Source: Ehretia macrophylla (lineage: Eukaryota > Streptophyta > Magnoliopsida > Boraginales > Ehretiaceae). From it: DNA of 64,000 bases. The notes below the pieces were generated by a model that was given only the letters and a program-made list of their open reading frames with translations, had not been told where the DNA came from and searched no databases. The position numbers and the translations under genes were made by a program. The DNA is taken from contig CM075765.1 of assembly GCA_037974665.1 (NCBI GenBank), positions 10,771,501-10,835,500 on the forward strand, given 5' to 3'. Of this stretch, positions 50,803 to 62,099 are shown piece by piece. Positions within the stretch are counted from its first letter, which is position 1; each line of letters opens with the position of its first letter.

Positions 50803-52349
50803 CTACCAATTGTATCATTGAGTTGTGGTGAATTTGGTATTGGTGAGGCAAAAAAAATAATGTCTGCACACAAATTTGAAGTTCTATTGTATGATAGAAA
50901 GATGAGCTTCACTTTGTGGCAGAGCATGATAAAAGACCTTTTGGTATAACAAGGTCTTGACTAGGCTTCGGAGGAAATGAAGCCTACAGAGATTAAAGAT
51001 GAAAAATGGAGTTCTATACAAAAAAGGGCTATGAGTATGATCAGATTGCCCCTTACTCTTGAGATAAAGAAAAATGTCTTGAAATTAACTACAACAAAGG
51101 CATTGTTGGAACAGCTCGAGAGCATCTATGCATCAAAATCAATGACCAATCGGTTATGCTTTAAGATAGAACTTTATTCCCTAAAGATGGGAGAAGGAAT
51201 AACGATCTAGGATCACATTAATAGGTTCAATCAGCTAGTGTGCCAGCTTCAAAATATGGAAGACAAGCTTGAAGACAAACTTGAAGACAAATTCTATGAT
51301 GAGGAACATGTCATTCTATTGTTGTCTTCTTTGTCAAGGTCGTACAAAATGTTAGTACAAACGATATTGGCAGGGCAAAATACACTCAAATTGGATGATA
51401 TAACTACACTCATGCATGAAAATGACGGAATGATGGGGAAAGAAAACAACTAAGAACGAGAATGTACTAGTTAAACAGGATTCTGATTGAGGAAAAAGTC
51501 ATGGCAAGAATGGCTAGCACAAAGGAAGATCGAGATTAGGGGCAAGTGACCAAAGAGAAATGAGTGCTATTACTCGCGAAGAAGGGCCATATCCAGATGA
51601 AATGCCCACAATTCAAGGAGGACATGAAGAGCTTAAAGGAGATGAAGTTGTCCAAGGGCAAAGCCAAGTATGATGACTCAATTTAAAACTATATGTGGCT
51701 GATGAGGAAGAACCAGTAGTATTGATGGGGGAAGATTGTGGATGCTATCAAAGCTAATGTGAGGCACCCCGAATAGGTTCTAGATTACACCACTTCTGTA
51801 CATATGTGCAATAGTAGAGGTTTGTTCGAGACTTTGCATGCTGAAAGGGAGCTTGCTAGCCTCATTGTTGCAAACAATGAGGTAATATAGGTTAAAGGTG
51901 TTGGAAATGTTTGCTTGAAACTGAACAAAGGTGCCGTCAGAGTCCTTTAGGTATGTACCATCTAGTGGTCACAACGTTATTGCATTGGGTGTGTTATCAT
52001 CACATGGATGCAAGTACGTAGACAAAGAAGACTAATGCAGAGTATGCAGACATGACAAGATGATCCTGAGTGGAGAGATAAACAAAAGAAGGATTTGCAT
52101 CTTGGAGGATCATACTGCACGAGAGGGGATAAGAAGTGTTAGTGATCAACTAAAGAATATTAATCCGAAACGAGCCAAGAAGACAAATAAGAGAGTGACG
52201 TTCTCTGAGGTTGTTGAGGTGTTTGGAGAATCTCATCACGAAAAGGAAATGTTGAGCAGAAGGAACAAGTTGTTCAATAAAACCTAGAGTCCAAGCTAGA
52301 AGGAGCCAAATGAGAATTGTTACTTGCCTTTGGGTCTGAAGGGAGAGAT

Positions 52350-52838
52350 TAATGGTGGGGTCTAGCCCCAACTTGGCCAATTTGCCAAGATAGGCAAATT
52401 GGTGCAGTTGTTAAACAACTACACCGATAAGCTATCATTTACAACTTATTCGAGTTGTAAATGACAACAATTTAACACAATTTAACTCATCTATAAATAG
52501 GGGTTAAGGTTGAAGAAGAAGATCAAGCATAAGATTGAATAAAAAAGCATAGAGTGAGTGTGAGAGGGAGAATTTCTCATGTTTTTCTAGAAAATTGAGT
52601 TCTGATGAGGATTATTACTTTATTTGTTTAAAAGTTGTATTGTGAGAGAGAGTTAGATTTTAGCCGTTCAAAAATCAAACAGCTGTAATTCTTGTGTAAT
52701 AGTTGGTGAATTACTTCGTGGATGTAGGCAATTGTTGGTCGAACCATTTTAAAATTTATGTCCCCTTCTATCGCTTTCATAAATTTTAGTACATGATCTT
52801 GTGTAATCTGGGCCGGGGTATAGCCGATATTCCTAACG
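52350..52838 (+). repeat. Right LTR of the deleted copia element
   Basis: Counterpart of 47470-47959, ending GATATTCCTAACG. Has a TATA-like CTATAAATAGG at about 52491-52501, matching the weaker CTACAAATAGG in the left copy. Confidence 0.75.
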
Positions 52839-54003
52839 CATACAACAATACTTTTGTTGTTGCTTCAAGCTGTATGGATATCAACTTTTGGATTGCTTGT
52901 TTGTTTCCCTTTCTTGACATTGTCTGCTTTAAAGGATGGAATGGTTTTTCCGCATGTATGAGCACTCTATTAGGGTGCGAATCCAAGATTTTTGTTCAAT
53001 AAAAATAAAAATGCATAATTTAATCTCATACATAAATTATCTTTTTCAATGAAGATTAAATTAATATTTTTTAAACTAAAATACCTTAGAAAAACCGACC
53101 TATGGAGGCTAGACTAGGGTATGACCTAATTCATTTATGCTATTTCACCTACTTAATCATTTGTTATGATTTAACGCTTAACGTTGGCCTAGAACTCCAA
53201 AAGTTTTTTGAAAAACTGGCAGCATAACAGCTTTATTTAGGACCTTTGGTTAGACCTATTTACTAAACACCTCAAAATTTCCAATCATTAAACCGATTCC
53301 AACAAAGATTCCTATTTTGTCATCAACCGATATGCCTACTAATTTATCTTTAAAGTCCCATTTGGTTAATAATCCTAGCATGATAACTATGTTCCATTTA
53401 TTTGTCAATTTCCTATTATGCAAGTACTTATTATCCTTTAGCTTATGGGTGAGCACCTAAGTAAAATTAGATAGAGTTAACTTAGTTGATTATTCACCTA
53501 GTGGTTTAAACGCCTACGATAACTACTAACCAAGGTAATGAAAGCAAACAACCAAATAAAGAATTCATCCGGTTATAATCAGTACAAGTCAAAATTTAGA
53601 TCTCAAATTACAACGAAGGTCATTTACAACAACAAAATAAACAGTCCTAAAATAGCGCAACATCCCTAACAACATCTATGTTCACGAAAAACATGTATTG
53701 CACATAGTCGTTCCAAAGGTTCATCAAGTAGTACATTTTCTTCTGGTACCTGTTCCAAATCTGCTTCACCTATGACAAAAAAGATGGTGAGTCCTTATGA
53801 ACTCAGCTAGGGGGGAAACTAGAGACAAGTTTTTGAAATCCTTTTTCTGGTTAATTTTATGAAAACTCCTTTGGAAACATGTCATATAAAATAAGTAAGT
53901 TCATAATATAACATAAATATAAATGAACACATTTACCCGTTTTTCCTCCCCGAGGTTCTCTAGGAACCAAGCGAGAGTACTTAAACACATGGTGAAAATG
54001 ATA

Positions 54004-54084
54004 CGGTGAGCTTTTGCTCTCAAGATCAATCGGTGAGCTTTTGCTCTCAAGATCAATCGGTGAGCATTTGCTCTCAAGATCATT
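54004..54084. repeat. 27-bp minisatellite, three copies
   Basis: The unit CGGTGAGCTTTTGCTCTCAA plus GATCAAT is repeated three times in a row. Each unit contains a GAGC-TTTT-GCTC hairpin. The third copy differs slightly. Confidence 0.9.
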
Positions 54085-55440
54085 TCCAATAACCATTGTT
54101 GTTGCCGGCATCAATCATCCACTTATCACTCCCAATGGGTGTACTCCAGATTGTACACCAAACCTACGACCCAACTCTCCGAGGGTGGAATGCCAAGCTA
54201 GATAGAGAATTGGACATGGTAGCCATGGGAGTACCGACAAGCCTTATGCTGCCCAGTGTTCGTGAAATGCTACCATGCCACAAAGAAAGGTTGCAACCTT
54301 GTATGCAATGCACATTTATGTCATTTAACATTTCACATTAAGAGGTCCACAAAGTAGGTTGCCGCCGAGCAAGTATATGATCACATTTTGACATATTGGC
54401 ACATAAGGCATTGTAAGAGCATATTATCATTTCATATATCAATTTGAAAGCAATTAAACTTTCACGGGCAGTCAAGTAATCATGTTATAAAACAAGCCAT
54501 AGAATATCTTTTAACAATTCATATTAGGAGGTCAACAAAGTAGGTTGCCTCCGAGCAAGTATAAGATCACATATTGACAAGTAAACATACGAGGCATGCT
54601 TTGACATGTAAATTCACTTTGTAAAACACTTAGGAGCATGTGAACATTTAACGGACAGCCAAGTAACACCATATAAAACAAGTCATATAGCTCATTTTAG
54701 TTCACATATCAAGTGTTGAGATCATACAAGCATGCTACGACACTTACACAAAACCGGGTGCAAGAATAGTTCACTTATCAACATGCAATCATCGAGAATC
54801 ATGTTTAGAGCTATAAAGACAATTCTGGGCAGCCTATTAACAATCCTCAACATCAATTATAAGTCACACAAGAGTGGTTTATGACTTGGGAGTCTACGTG
54901 GCCATTAGGGTTTACAAGGCCGTGCTCGGGTGTTGATTTTGTTTGCTAAGGACCACAAGAAACACTTAAACCATTTCAAGCATACTTAGCAATTATTGGA
55001 CAGCCTACTAACCACTCAATTGAACACATTTAACCATAGGATCATCACTTAGCAAGCATTCATAAGCAATAGGGCCTCAATTTCGTGCTTACACATGCAA
55101 TTAAGCAACAATTCGTCATGTAATGATCCTAAGCCATGCACGAACCAATTTAAGCAGCCTCAACCAACCAAAACAGCCCACACAACTTCTAATTACCACA
55201 ATTCCAAGCATTCAATACCTCAAGTAAAGTTACAACATGATTTAAAGCATCTTACTAAGCAAAAACCTTACTGCAATGGTCTGTTTTTACTCATTCATTT
55301 AGCCAAGCAAATAACCTCCAAATTCAGTGAACCTAATGTCAAATTGAATCTTAATGAGTGCTTTAAATCTAGGAACAAACTTCACTGCATTCCGAGTTCT
55401 AAATTAGGAGTTATGACCAAAACCGTGAGACTACGCAAAA

Positions 55441-55845
55441 CTGTCCAGTTTCATACACATTTCGATATTTGCCATTTTTGGGGGCTTTAAACTCAAAATT
55501 AGCCTTAGCCTATTTCTGTAAAATATGTTCATAACTAAAAAATATAGTGACATACCAAATTTTATGGATTTCTAACATCGTTTTCTATGCCAAAAAAATT
55601 TTGTTCTACAAGGACAGAGAGCTGCCAAAACATAACTACATATTTTCAAGTTGTCCAGATTTAGACACATTACGATATTTGACCATTTTGGAGGTCTTAA
55701 AGTCAAAATTAGCCTTATCCTATTTCATCAAGATATGTTCAGAACTAACAAATATAGTGACTCACCAAGTTTCATGCATTTTCATCAACATTTACTAGGT
55801 CAAAATCATCTCATTCTACAAGGGCGGAAAGCTGTCAGAAAATGT
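55441..55845. repeat. 210-bp tandem duplication in the solo LTR
   Basis: TGTCCAG...ACACATT.CGATATTTG at 55441 recurs at 55651, and the CAAGG.C.GA.AGCTG. words near 55607 recur near 55817. The copies are clearly diverged, so this is an old duplication. Confidence 0.8.
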
Positions 55846-57201
55846 CTCTTCATATCTCAAAGCTTCTAGCAATTTCCAAGCCATGCAAGAGTAGATATGC
55901 TCATATAAACACATATACATGAACTTCAAAGGTAAATACAGCCATATGAGAGCATGCATGTGAGTTTTGAAAGCATTTGAAAAGTTTTAACCCTTACCTC
56001 TTTGAAGACTTAGCAAATGTGCATAAAACCCTTGTTTTTGAGCTTGGATGGTGCCAAATCCTTCCTATCCTTAGCTTGGCTGAATGGTAGCTGGTTTTTC
56101 CTTAAATCCTAGCTTATTTAGCTTGTGTAGGAGGTGTGCATGTGTGTGAAACCAAAAGACAAGGAAGAAAACCATCAAAACTTACCTATGGCCGAAAATG
56201 AAAGGTCTTGTGAGCTTGTGTGTGACTTTGAGCTTTCTACCTTGAGTTCCTAGCTATGGATGATGCTTGGAGAGTCCTAGAGTGTGAGTTGAGGTCTTGG
56301 AAGCTCTAGAGAAGGCCTTAGCCAAAATGGAGAGAGAATGAGAGCTTGAGAAGAAAAAATGTGGTTGAAGATGCTTTATGAATGTTTGTATGTGTGTGTG
56401 TGTATCGGCCTTGGCATTGCTAGGCTAAATTTTTTGTGTCAAATGCCTTCCAAAGTTGCTGAATATTGTGCCTAGGAAATGTAGTGTGTAAGGAATAAGT
56501 GCATGAGCATGTTGGAGGCTTAGTAGTTAGCAAAAAGGGCATAGAACTTAGGAAAAGTTATGACAACTTGGAAGACTTTGTCTAGCATGTGTGTAGCATA
56601 AAATTTGAATTAGAATCTTGATTATTTGGCCTTGTATGGCCGGCCAAGGGTAGCTTAGGTGGCTTGGGCTTTGTATTTTATGTGCATTGTGTTTGGGAAA
56701 GGGAATAAAGAATATTTATGGCTTGGTGAGTATTTTGTCCTTTAATGGCTTGACTTAGGATTAAAATCATAGTTAGTGGTGTTTGTAGGATTATTTTATA
56801 GTCTAGTGCTTTGTGTAAGAATCTTTATTGATTAGCGTGCAGACACGCTTTTCTAGATCTATGGCACGAACTCTAAGACAAATGCACAAACTCCAAAGTA
56901 AATGCACGCAATCCTAGGTGAATGCACATAAACCAATACAAGGCACGTAATTCAATGCAATGCACGTAATTCAAGGCACAACTCTACATCTAGGTTAAGG
57001 CACGTAGTTCAAGGTTAGAGCACACGAATCGAGGTATCGCACGTAAATCGAGGTCAGGGCACACAATTTTATGTCAAGGTACGTATGATGAGGCATGCAC
57101 GAAAATCAAGACAGTGCACGTAATTCAAGGTCAGTCATATAATTTTAAGTCTAAGACACACAAATTGAGGTAAGACACGTTATTCGGAGTCGGGACTCAC
57201 A

Positions 57202-58773
57202 AGTAGCCCCCCTCACTTCTTATTATATCGGTCAGTGTCTTCCATTATTTTCGCTGTTAGAACTAATACCATCCCTGCCACGCCATCTCCTATTGCGGAC
57301 CATCCCTATATCTCATTCTCCGACAATTATAGATGTGTCGTATGACCTACTACAGCCGTTAGCTTCGCTTCATGGTGGTCGTGCAGGTAGGGATGTACCT
57401 AGGTTGCAGGTTTGAGAGAATGAGGCATCCAAGTATAAAGGATTTTTCGAAGAGAATAGATCAACTTTTGTGGTGCAGGAGGCAATACACTGATCAGGAT
57501 GCATTTCAACTTTTTATATAACGACGAACTCATCCTATTCATAACTAAATTGAATTTATGCAAAGGCTATAAATCTCGCGATGTAGCGGCGAGCTCCAAC
57601 ACATGCTTCAAGTAGGATGCATTTCAAATTTTGAGATGTCCTGTATGCCAACAACATTTTATTTCTTTTGTTTTCCTAACACAGAAAGGAAAAATTATAC
57701 AACTTAAAGAACCCCTAACCTATGATGTTCATGGGAGATTAGACTTGATGGAGGAGTTTGGGATACACATCTAGACTCCAGGAAAAAAAATGTCTTTTAC
57801 ACATAATAGAGATTTCTAGTGGTCCATTATCAAAGCAGTACATATTTGATTCTCATCTCTTGCTACTTCTGAAGATATGTCTGGGGATAGTGTTCTTGTC
57901 TGAATGATCTATTCAATCCTCTGGTATTCTGAAAACGAACGTTATAGTTACAAAAAATTTTTGCATTAGTCTGAATTGATAAATCAATCCCTCACATGGT
58001 TAGCAGAATTATACGTGTAAGTCTCACTAATATGTGAAAGACTGACATTAATTTAAATTAAGTGAAGAGTTTCCCGTTAATTACATAAAACAAATTATTA
58101 GTGTTTAAGACGCTTCAGGATTTGCTGCCTGTACCAGTCAAGATGCATCAATATATATGCATATTTTTTGTCTAAAGATGCATCAATATACTATATTACC
58201 ACTTTAAGATTTATTTTAAACTTTACATATTAACAGTTCTTTTTGTTTTAAATAGATAACGATAAGACTTGAATTCAAAACCTTTTGATAGTCTAAACTT
58301 TGATATCATATTAAATTACCACTTTATTTGAAAGTTTAAATTGTTATAAATATATTTGAAAGTTTGTTTGGCCCAATTTTTAGACATTCAAAAATACTCT
58401 CCGCCGAATTTAAAAACTAAAACTAACCTATTTGGTATGAATAATTTTCCGGCGCAAAAGCCATAACTGTGAGATGTAAAAATATATCGATAGGAGACCA
58501 TACGATGGATAATTTTCATTGGTTGTCAAAGTACTGGGGGAAAACCATATTCAAGCAGTGCACCTTGATAAGAATCTTGTTGATGTCATCGACAAGAAGA
58601 TGCAATATGGTCAAATAGAAAGAAGGAAAATACAAACAATTATCGAAGCTAAATATGATAACAACTTAAAAGGAGGATACTTTATGAAATACAAATGATT
58701 TAACATAAAAAATTAGCTATTTTTTTGTAGATCGTTTTATACCAAGTTTTCATAAATGTAGTGTACATATTTT
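57202..58773. other. Intergenic between solo LTR and the iron-sulfur gene
   Basis: No convincing gene. From about 57240 to 57640 the sequence is less AT-rich and may be retroelement debris, unassigned. The last 100 bases are probably 3' UTR of the iron-sulfur gene on the - strand. Confidence 0.5.
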
Positions 58774-61541
58774 TCACATCTCGGCAGCAAATGATTTACC
58801 ACAACCACAGGTTTGAGTAGCATTTGGGTTTTTGAAAGAGAAGCCGCCACCAATGAGCGCATTGCTATAATCCAGTTGCATCCCGTAGAGGAAGAGAAGA
58901 CTTTTCGGATCACAAACTGTATATGCAGAAACACAAACGATCATCAACTACTTCACTTCATAACAATGTTATAAGGTTACAACACAGCTATGCAGTAGAA
59001 ACAAGAAGAGTGTTTTTACTGTGTTCTAAGCTACAGGTTTCATAATTCTTATCACATATAGGCTACCACTTTCGAAACATGCATGTACATGATTGGTATA
59101 TGAAACATATTTAACAAATCATATCCTTCACTTTCATCTGCTAGGTTTTCTTTTCTGAGTTTTTCTCTTAAAAAAAAGAACGCCGCAAAAAATTTCGGGT
59201 TTTAACTCGTGTTTCATTTTGGACTAACACAACTTCAAAGAAAACTACATGTTAAGTCAAGGGGACAGCACATTTATAATAGCTCTTCCACTTAAATGGC
59301 TAATATTAATAATATGTTATGATGCTTCACAGTCTATACAACAGCAGAACGATCAGGTCTTTAAAAGAAGGAGAAAGATTAGAGAAAAGGGAGGAGGAAA
59401 GGGATAGAATTCAGAAAAAGCTCGGCTGTGGAAGCTGCTGAACCAATCAGCAATATGTTATGAAATTTTTTCTTGAAACTACAATCAACAATGGATCTTT
59501 TCACTTTGTTATTAGAAGGATGGGCCACGATGTATATTCTCAGCCTCAATTTACACTTCACATCTAGTTAACTTTTTCATTAATTTTCAAACCCAAACCA
59601 AATAACATTTCAGGGGAGAGCATAGCCATGTTTGCACATGAAACAGTGTAATAAGCTGCGTCTCTCTCATTTGTTCCCAAGTTCAACGTTATATATCTAG
59701 CGAAAGAATTAACTTTCTTTTTTAATGATATGTTACTATCCGTTTGTGATATTAGAGCATAATAAAGAATCAAAAAAATGTAGCAGACTTGGCGTACCAA
59801 TAACAAAGCCATTGTATTCGATTATTGAATCATCTGGTCTACTGTTTTCTCTGTTCTCAAACTCCATTGTATAAGACATTCCAGAGCATCCACCCTGTTT
59901 CACACCAATTCGTAGACATAGATCTTCATTTCTTTCAGACCTCATCTTGTTCAAGTGCTTCAGTGCATTGTCTGTCAATGAGATTGCAGGTGCGAGTCCT
60001 CCAGATGTAGGTGGTGCTGTGACATAATGGAAGATCATACACTACGATTCAATCAATGTTCAAAAGCAAGTAGAAACAACCAAAAGATGCTTAAGACGAG
60101 CATCTTAGCGCACAGATACACATTGAAACATTGTTAGGCAAATCTTGCAACCAAGAAAATGCAACTTGAATGTCAAAGGACCAGCACTTTATACATTATG
60201 TTTGAGGTCTATCCTTTACACTTTTATGTCATCATTACTTTTCTTTGACAAGCCTATACAATATTACTCTGGCCAACTTGAAAGTGTTGAAAATCGATAC
60301 ATGTCTGCCAACTCAACTGTCCCCAACCGCACAAAGATATTGGAAATTTTATTTACGATGCCAATAAAAGGGGCACATCTCATTCCCATTAGAATAAATG
60401 GTGGTAATGGCGCTAATAAAATTCACAATAGAATAAATGGTGGTAATGGCGCTAATAAAAGGGACGCATTTCACTCAGTTGAAGAGAGAGAGAGAGAGAG
60501 ATCAATTTCACATTCCAAAAAATAAATAGTGGTAGGGGCAAGGACTGCATGTAACAAGGTCCTAACAAACAAAGATGCTAGTCACAATCGAGGAGAGTTT
60601 CAAGAGAACCAAGGAAATAATACAATTTGATCTTTTCCAGCTTGATGTAAAAATCAATATTCAATACTTTTTGAATTTTCTACATTCCATTCCCGGCTGT
60701 GTCATTATAACCAAATAGATATCGATTTTAAAGAAAATAGTCTTAGGCAACTAAACGCGCCCTAGATTTCAGACATTTTCACAACCAGGAACTGTCTAAA
60801 GTAAATCATGTCTTAGGCAACTAAACGCGCCCTAGATTTCAGACATTTCCACAACCAGGAACTGTCTAAAGTAAATCATAACATCCGTCTCCCAACTCGA
60901 CCAAGACAAATTTCTATATAACAATAACATTCGAAGCTCGTATATAAGCGTGATATCAACTAATCTTTTTAATTGTGTTAATTTCACTTTCAATCCTAAT
61001 ACGTATAGGATTCAGGTGACTCTTATTACCCCAATTTCTTCTTCTTCTTCTTCTTCTTTTTTGTTTTTTTTTGTTTTTTCACTTATTCTCCTTTGACCAA
61101 AGTCAAATATATCGGTAGCAAAATTCCGTAAAAGATATTGCTGCAATTACTGTAATATCATTTACTCATTTATTTTCCTTTTTCCTTTTTTTTTAATTAA
61201 TTTGCTTATTCCAATCTATCAATTATTTCTAATTATATGCTCCATGGACACAAAAACTAAGCATATACAAATATTATATAATTAAAACCAGAATTAAACC
61301 TAATAATAATACGAAAAATTAACATTTCTAACGGAATAAAATAAAATCAAACAATCAATAATTTACCTTCGACGGATGCTGATCGAACGGTCAGCTTTGT
61401 ACTGCGATGAAAAACCGACGGCGATGATCGGAAGGAGACAGAAGTAGTAGAGGATTGAGGCAAAGAGCTTAAATTCAAAGAGCGTATTGGTAAACGCAAG
61501 GTGAGAGAATAATCGCAACACAAAGTCGCCATGAACGCCAT
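58774..61541 (-). CDS. CPISCA: Plastid A-type iron-sulfur cluster scaffold/carrier (CpIscA/SufA-like)
   Basis: Carries Fe-S clusters in the plastid SUF pathway (family knowledge). Three exons on the - strand: 61541-61367, 60016-59798 and 58916-58774. Together they give 537 bases, 178 residues and a TGA stop at 58776-58774; both introns are GT-AG and phases agree. Residues 1 to about 58 are Ser/Arg-rich and poor in acidic residues, as in a chloroplast transit peptide. The mature part reads [18 protein letters not shown], then [12 protein letters not shown] and, near the end, [13 protein letters not shown]. The three conserved cluster-binding cysteines (GGCSG and CGC) are all present, so it looks intact. 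It converges with the acetyltransferase gene, with about 12 kb of retroelements between. Intron 1 (1350 bp) holds two small tandem repeats. Confidence 0.93.
60391..60465. repeat. 39-bp tandem repeat in intron 1 of the iron-sulfur gene
   Basis: AGAATAAATGGTGGTAATGG and the following CGCTAATAAAA occur at 60391 and again at 60430. The repeated part is identical. Confidence 0.85.
60741..60880. repeat. 70-bp tandem duplication in intron 1 of the iron-sulfur gene
   Basis: TCTTAGGCAACTAAACGCGC at 60741 begins a unit repeated from 60811. Only about one base differs (TTTTC versus TTTCC), so the event is recent. Confidence 0.9.
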
Positions 61542-61614
61542 TTTTGCTTTGGACTCACCAAATGCTTAATTTTTCAATTTTATTTTGGATTTCATTTTTT
61601 TTTGTGTAGAACTA

Positions 61615-61646
61615 TAAATTTATATAGTTACACGTGAGCCACGTGG
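61615..61646 (-). promoter_or_regulatory. TATA box and paired G-boxes of the iron-sulfur gene
   Basis: On the - strand CTATATAAATTT (61615-61626) lies about 75 bases before the ATG. Just upstream of it are two CACGTG cores, 61631-61636 and 61640-61645, the second extended to CCACGTGG. G-boxes bind bZIP and bHLH factors (HY5, PIFs, ABFs), so light or ABA control is plausible for this plastid gene (inference). Confidence 0.6.
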
Positions 61647-61848
61647 AGGATGTTTTTTGTTTTCTTTTAATAGTTTGTTTTGTCTTTTTGGAATTTTGCA
61701 TAATTTTTGAGGTGGCGAACGGGAGAGACTAATTTTGCATAAAGAGCAGCTGTCATTTTTTCATTTCTTCTTTCTCCATTTTGTATTGCCGTTTTATTAG
61801 ATAATTTGCATTTTAGGGCTCATCTCAGTTCCATTTTGGCATTTATTT

Positions 61849-61898
61849 AATGATCAAAGTTTTGTTTCAAAAAAAAAAAAAAAAAATGATCAAAGTTT
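61849..61898 (+). mobile_element. Poly(A) stub with target duplication: very short retroinsertion
   Basis: The word TGATCAAAGTTT occurs at 61851-61862 and again at 61887-61898, separated only by TGTTTC and 18 A residues. This is what a LINE-driven insertion truncated almost to its tail leaves. Slippage alone would not make the flanking duplication. Confidence 0.65.
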
Positions 61899-62099
61899 GA
61901 AGTTCCTTACCAGGACTAACGTGTTATATTTCATAAATTTAAAGGATTAAAAGACAAAATTTTAAAATTAGAGAATTAAATTATTATTTTTCACAAAATT
62001 AAAAGGTACTTACGCTATTTTTTATTAAAATTGCACAACTTAGGTTCCGTTTGTTTGCCGTAAAATAACTTGATGGTGAAAAATATTTACATAATTCGA

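Larger units (their letters stand above)
47470..52838 (+). mobile_element. Deleted Ty1/copia element (LTR, gag and protease side, LTR)
   Basis: Two similar terminal repeats (about 47470-47959 and 52350-52838) enclose copia gag coding at about 50860-51455 (FEVLLYDRKMSFTLWQ; LESIYASKSMTNRL) and a degenerate protease and pre-integrase stretch at about 51740-52290. A degenerate tRNA-iMet-type primer site follows the left LTR at about 47960. A purine run (AAGGGAGAGA) at about 52340 precedes the right LTR. Integrase, reverse transcriptase and RNase H are missing. A further LTR-like block lies inside (about 48800-50802). Broken at several places. Confidence 0.75.
53050..57201 (-). repeat. Solo LTR, Tekay/Del-like, diverged
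   Basis: Ends GGGACTCACA at 57201, that is TGTGAGTCCC on the - strand as in related LTRs. The stretch 54210-54310 matches the Tekay LTRs (ACATGGTAG, AAGCCTTATGC.GCCCA, GCTACCATG, AAGGTTGCAACC). A CTGAG...CTCAC hairpin lies at 53787-53806, and ACGTGC-like repeats fill about 56860-57180. No adjoining internal region was seen. The left edge is not fixed. It has collected its own tandem repeats (54004-54084 and 55441-55845). Confidence 0.6.

Noticed and set aside
57240-57640. Possible gene fragment on the + strand with a less AT-rich, codon-like look
   Set aside because: No sustained reading frame or known domain; retroelement debris is more likely.
60144-60525. 126-codon + strand open stretch
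   Set aside because: Lies in intron 1 of the iron-sulfur gene on the opposite strand, contains small tandem repeats, and has no recognisable motif.
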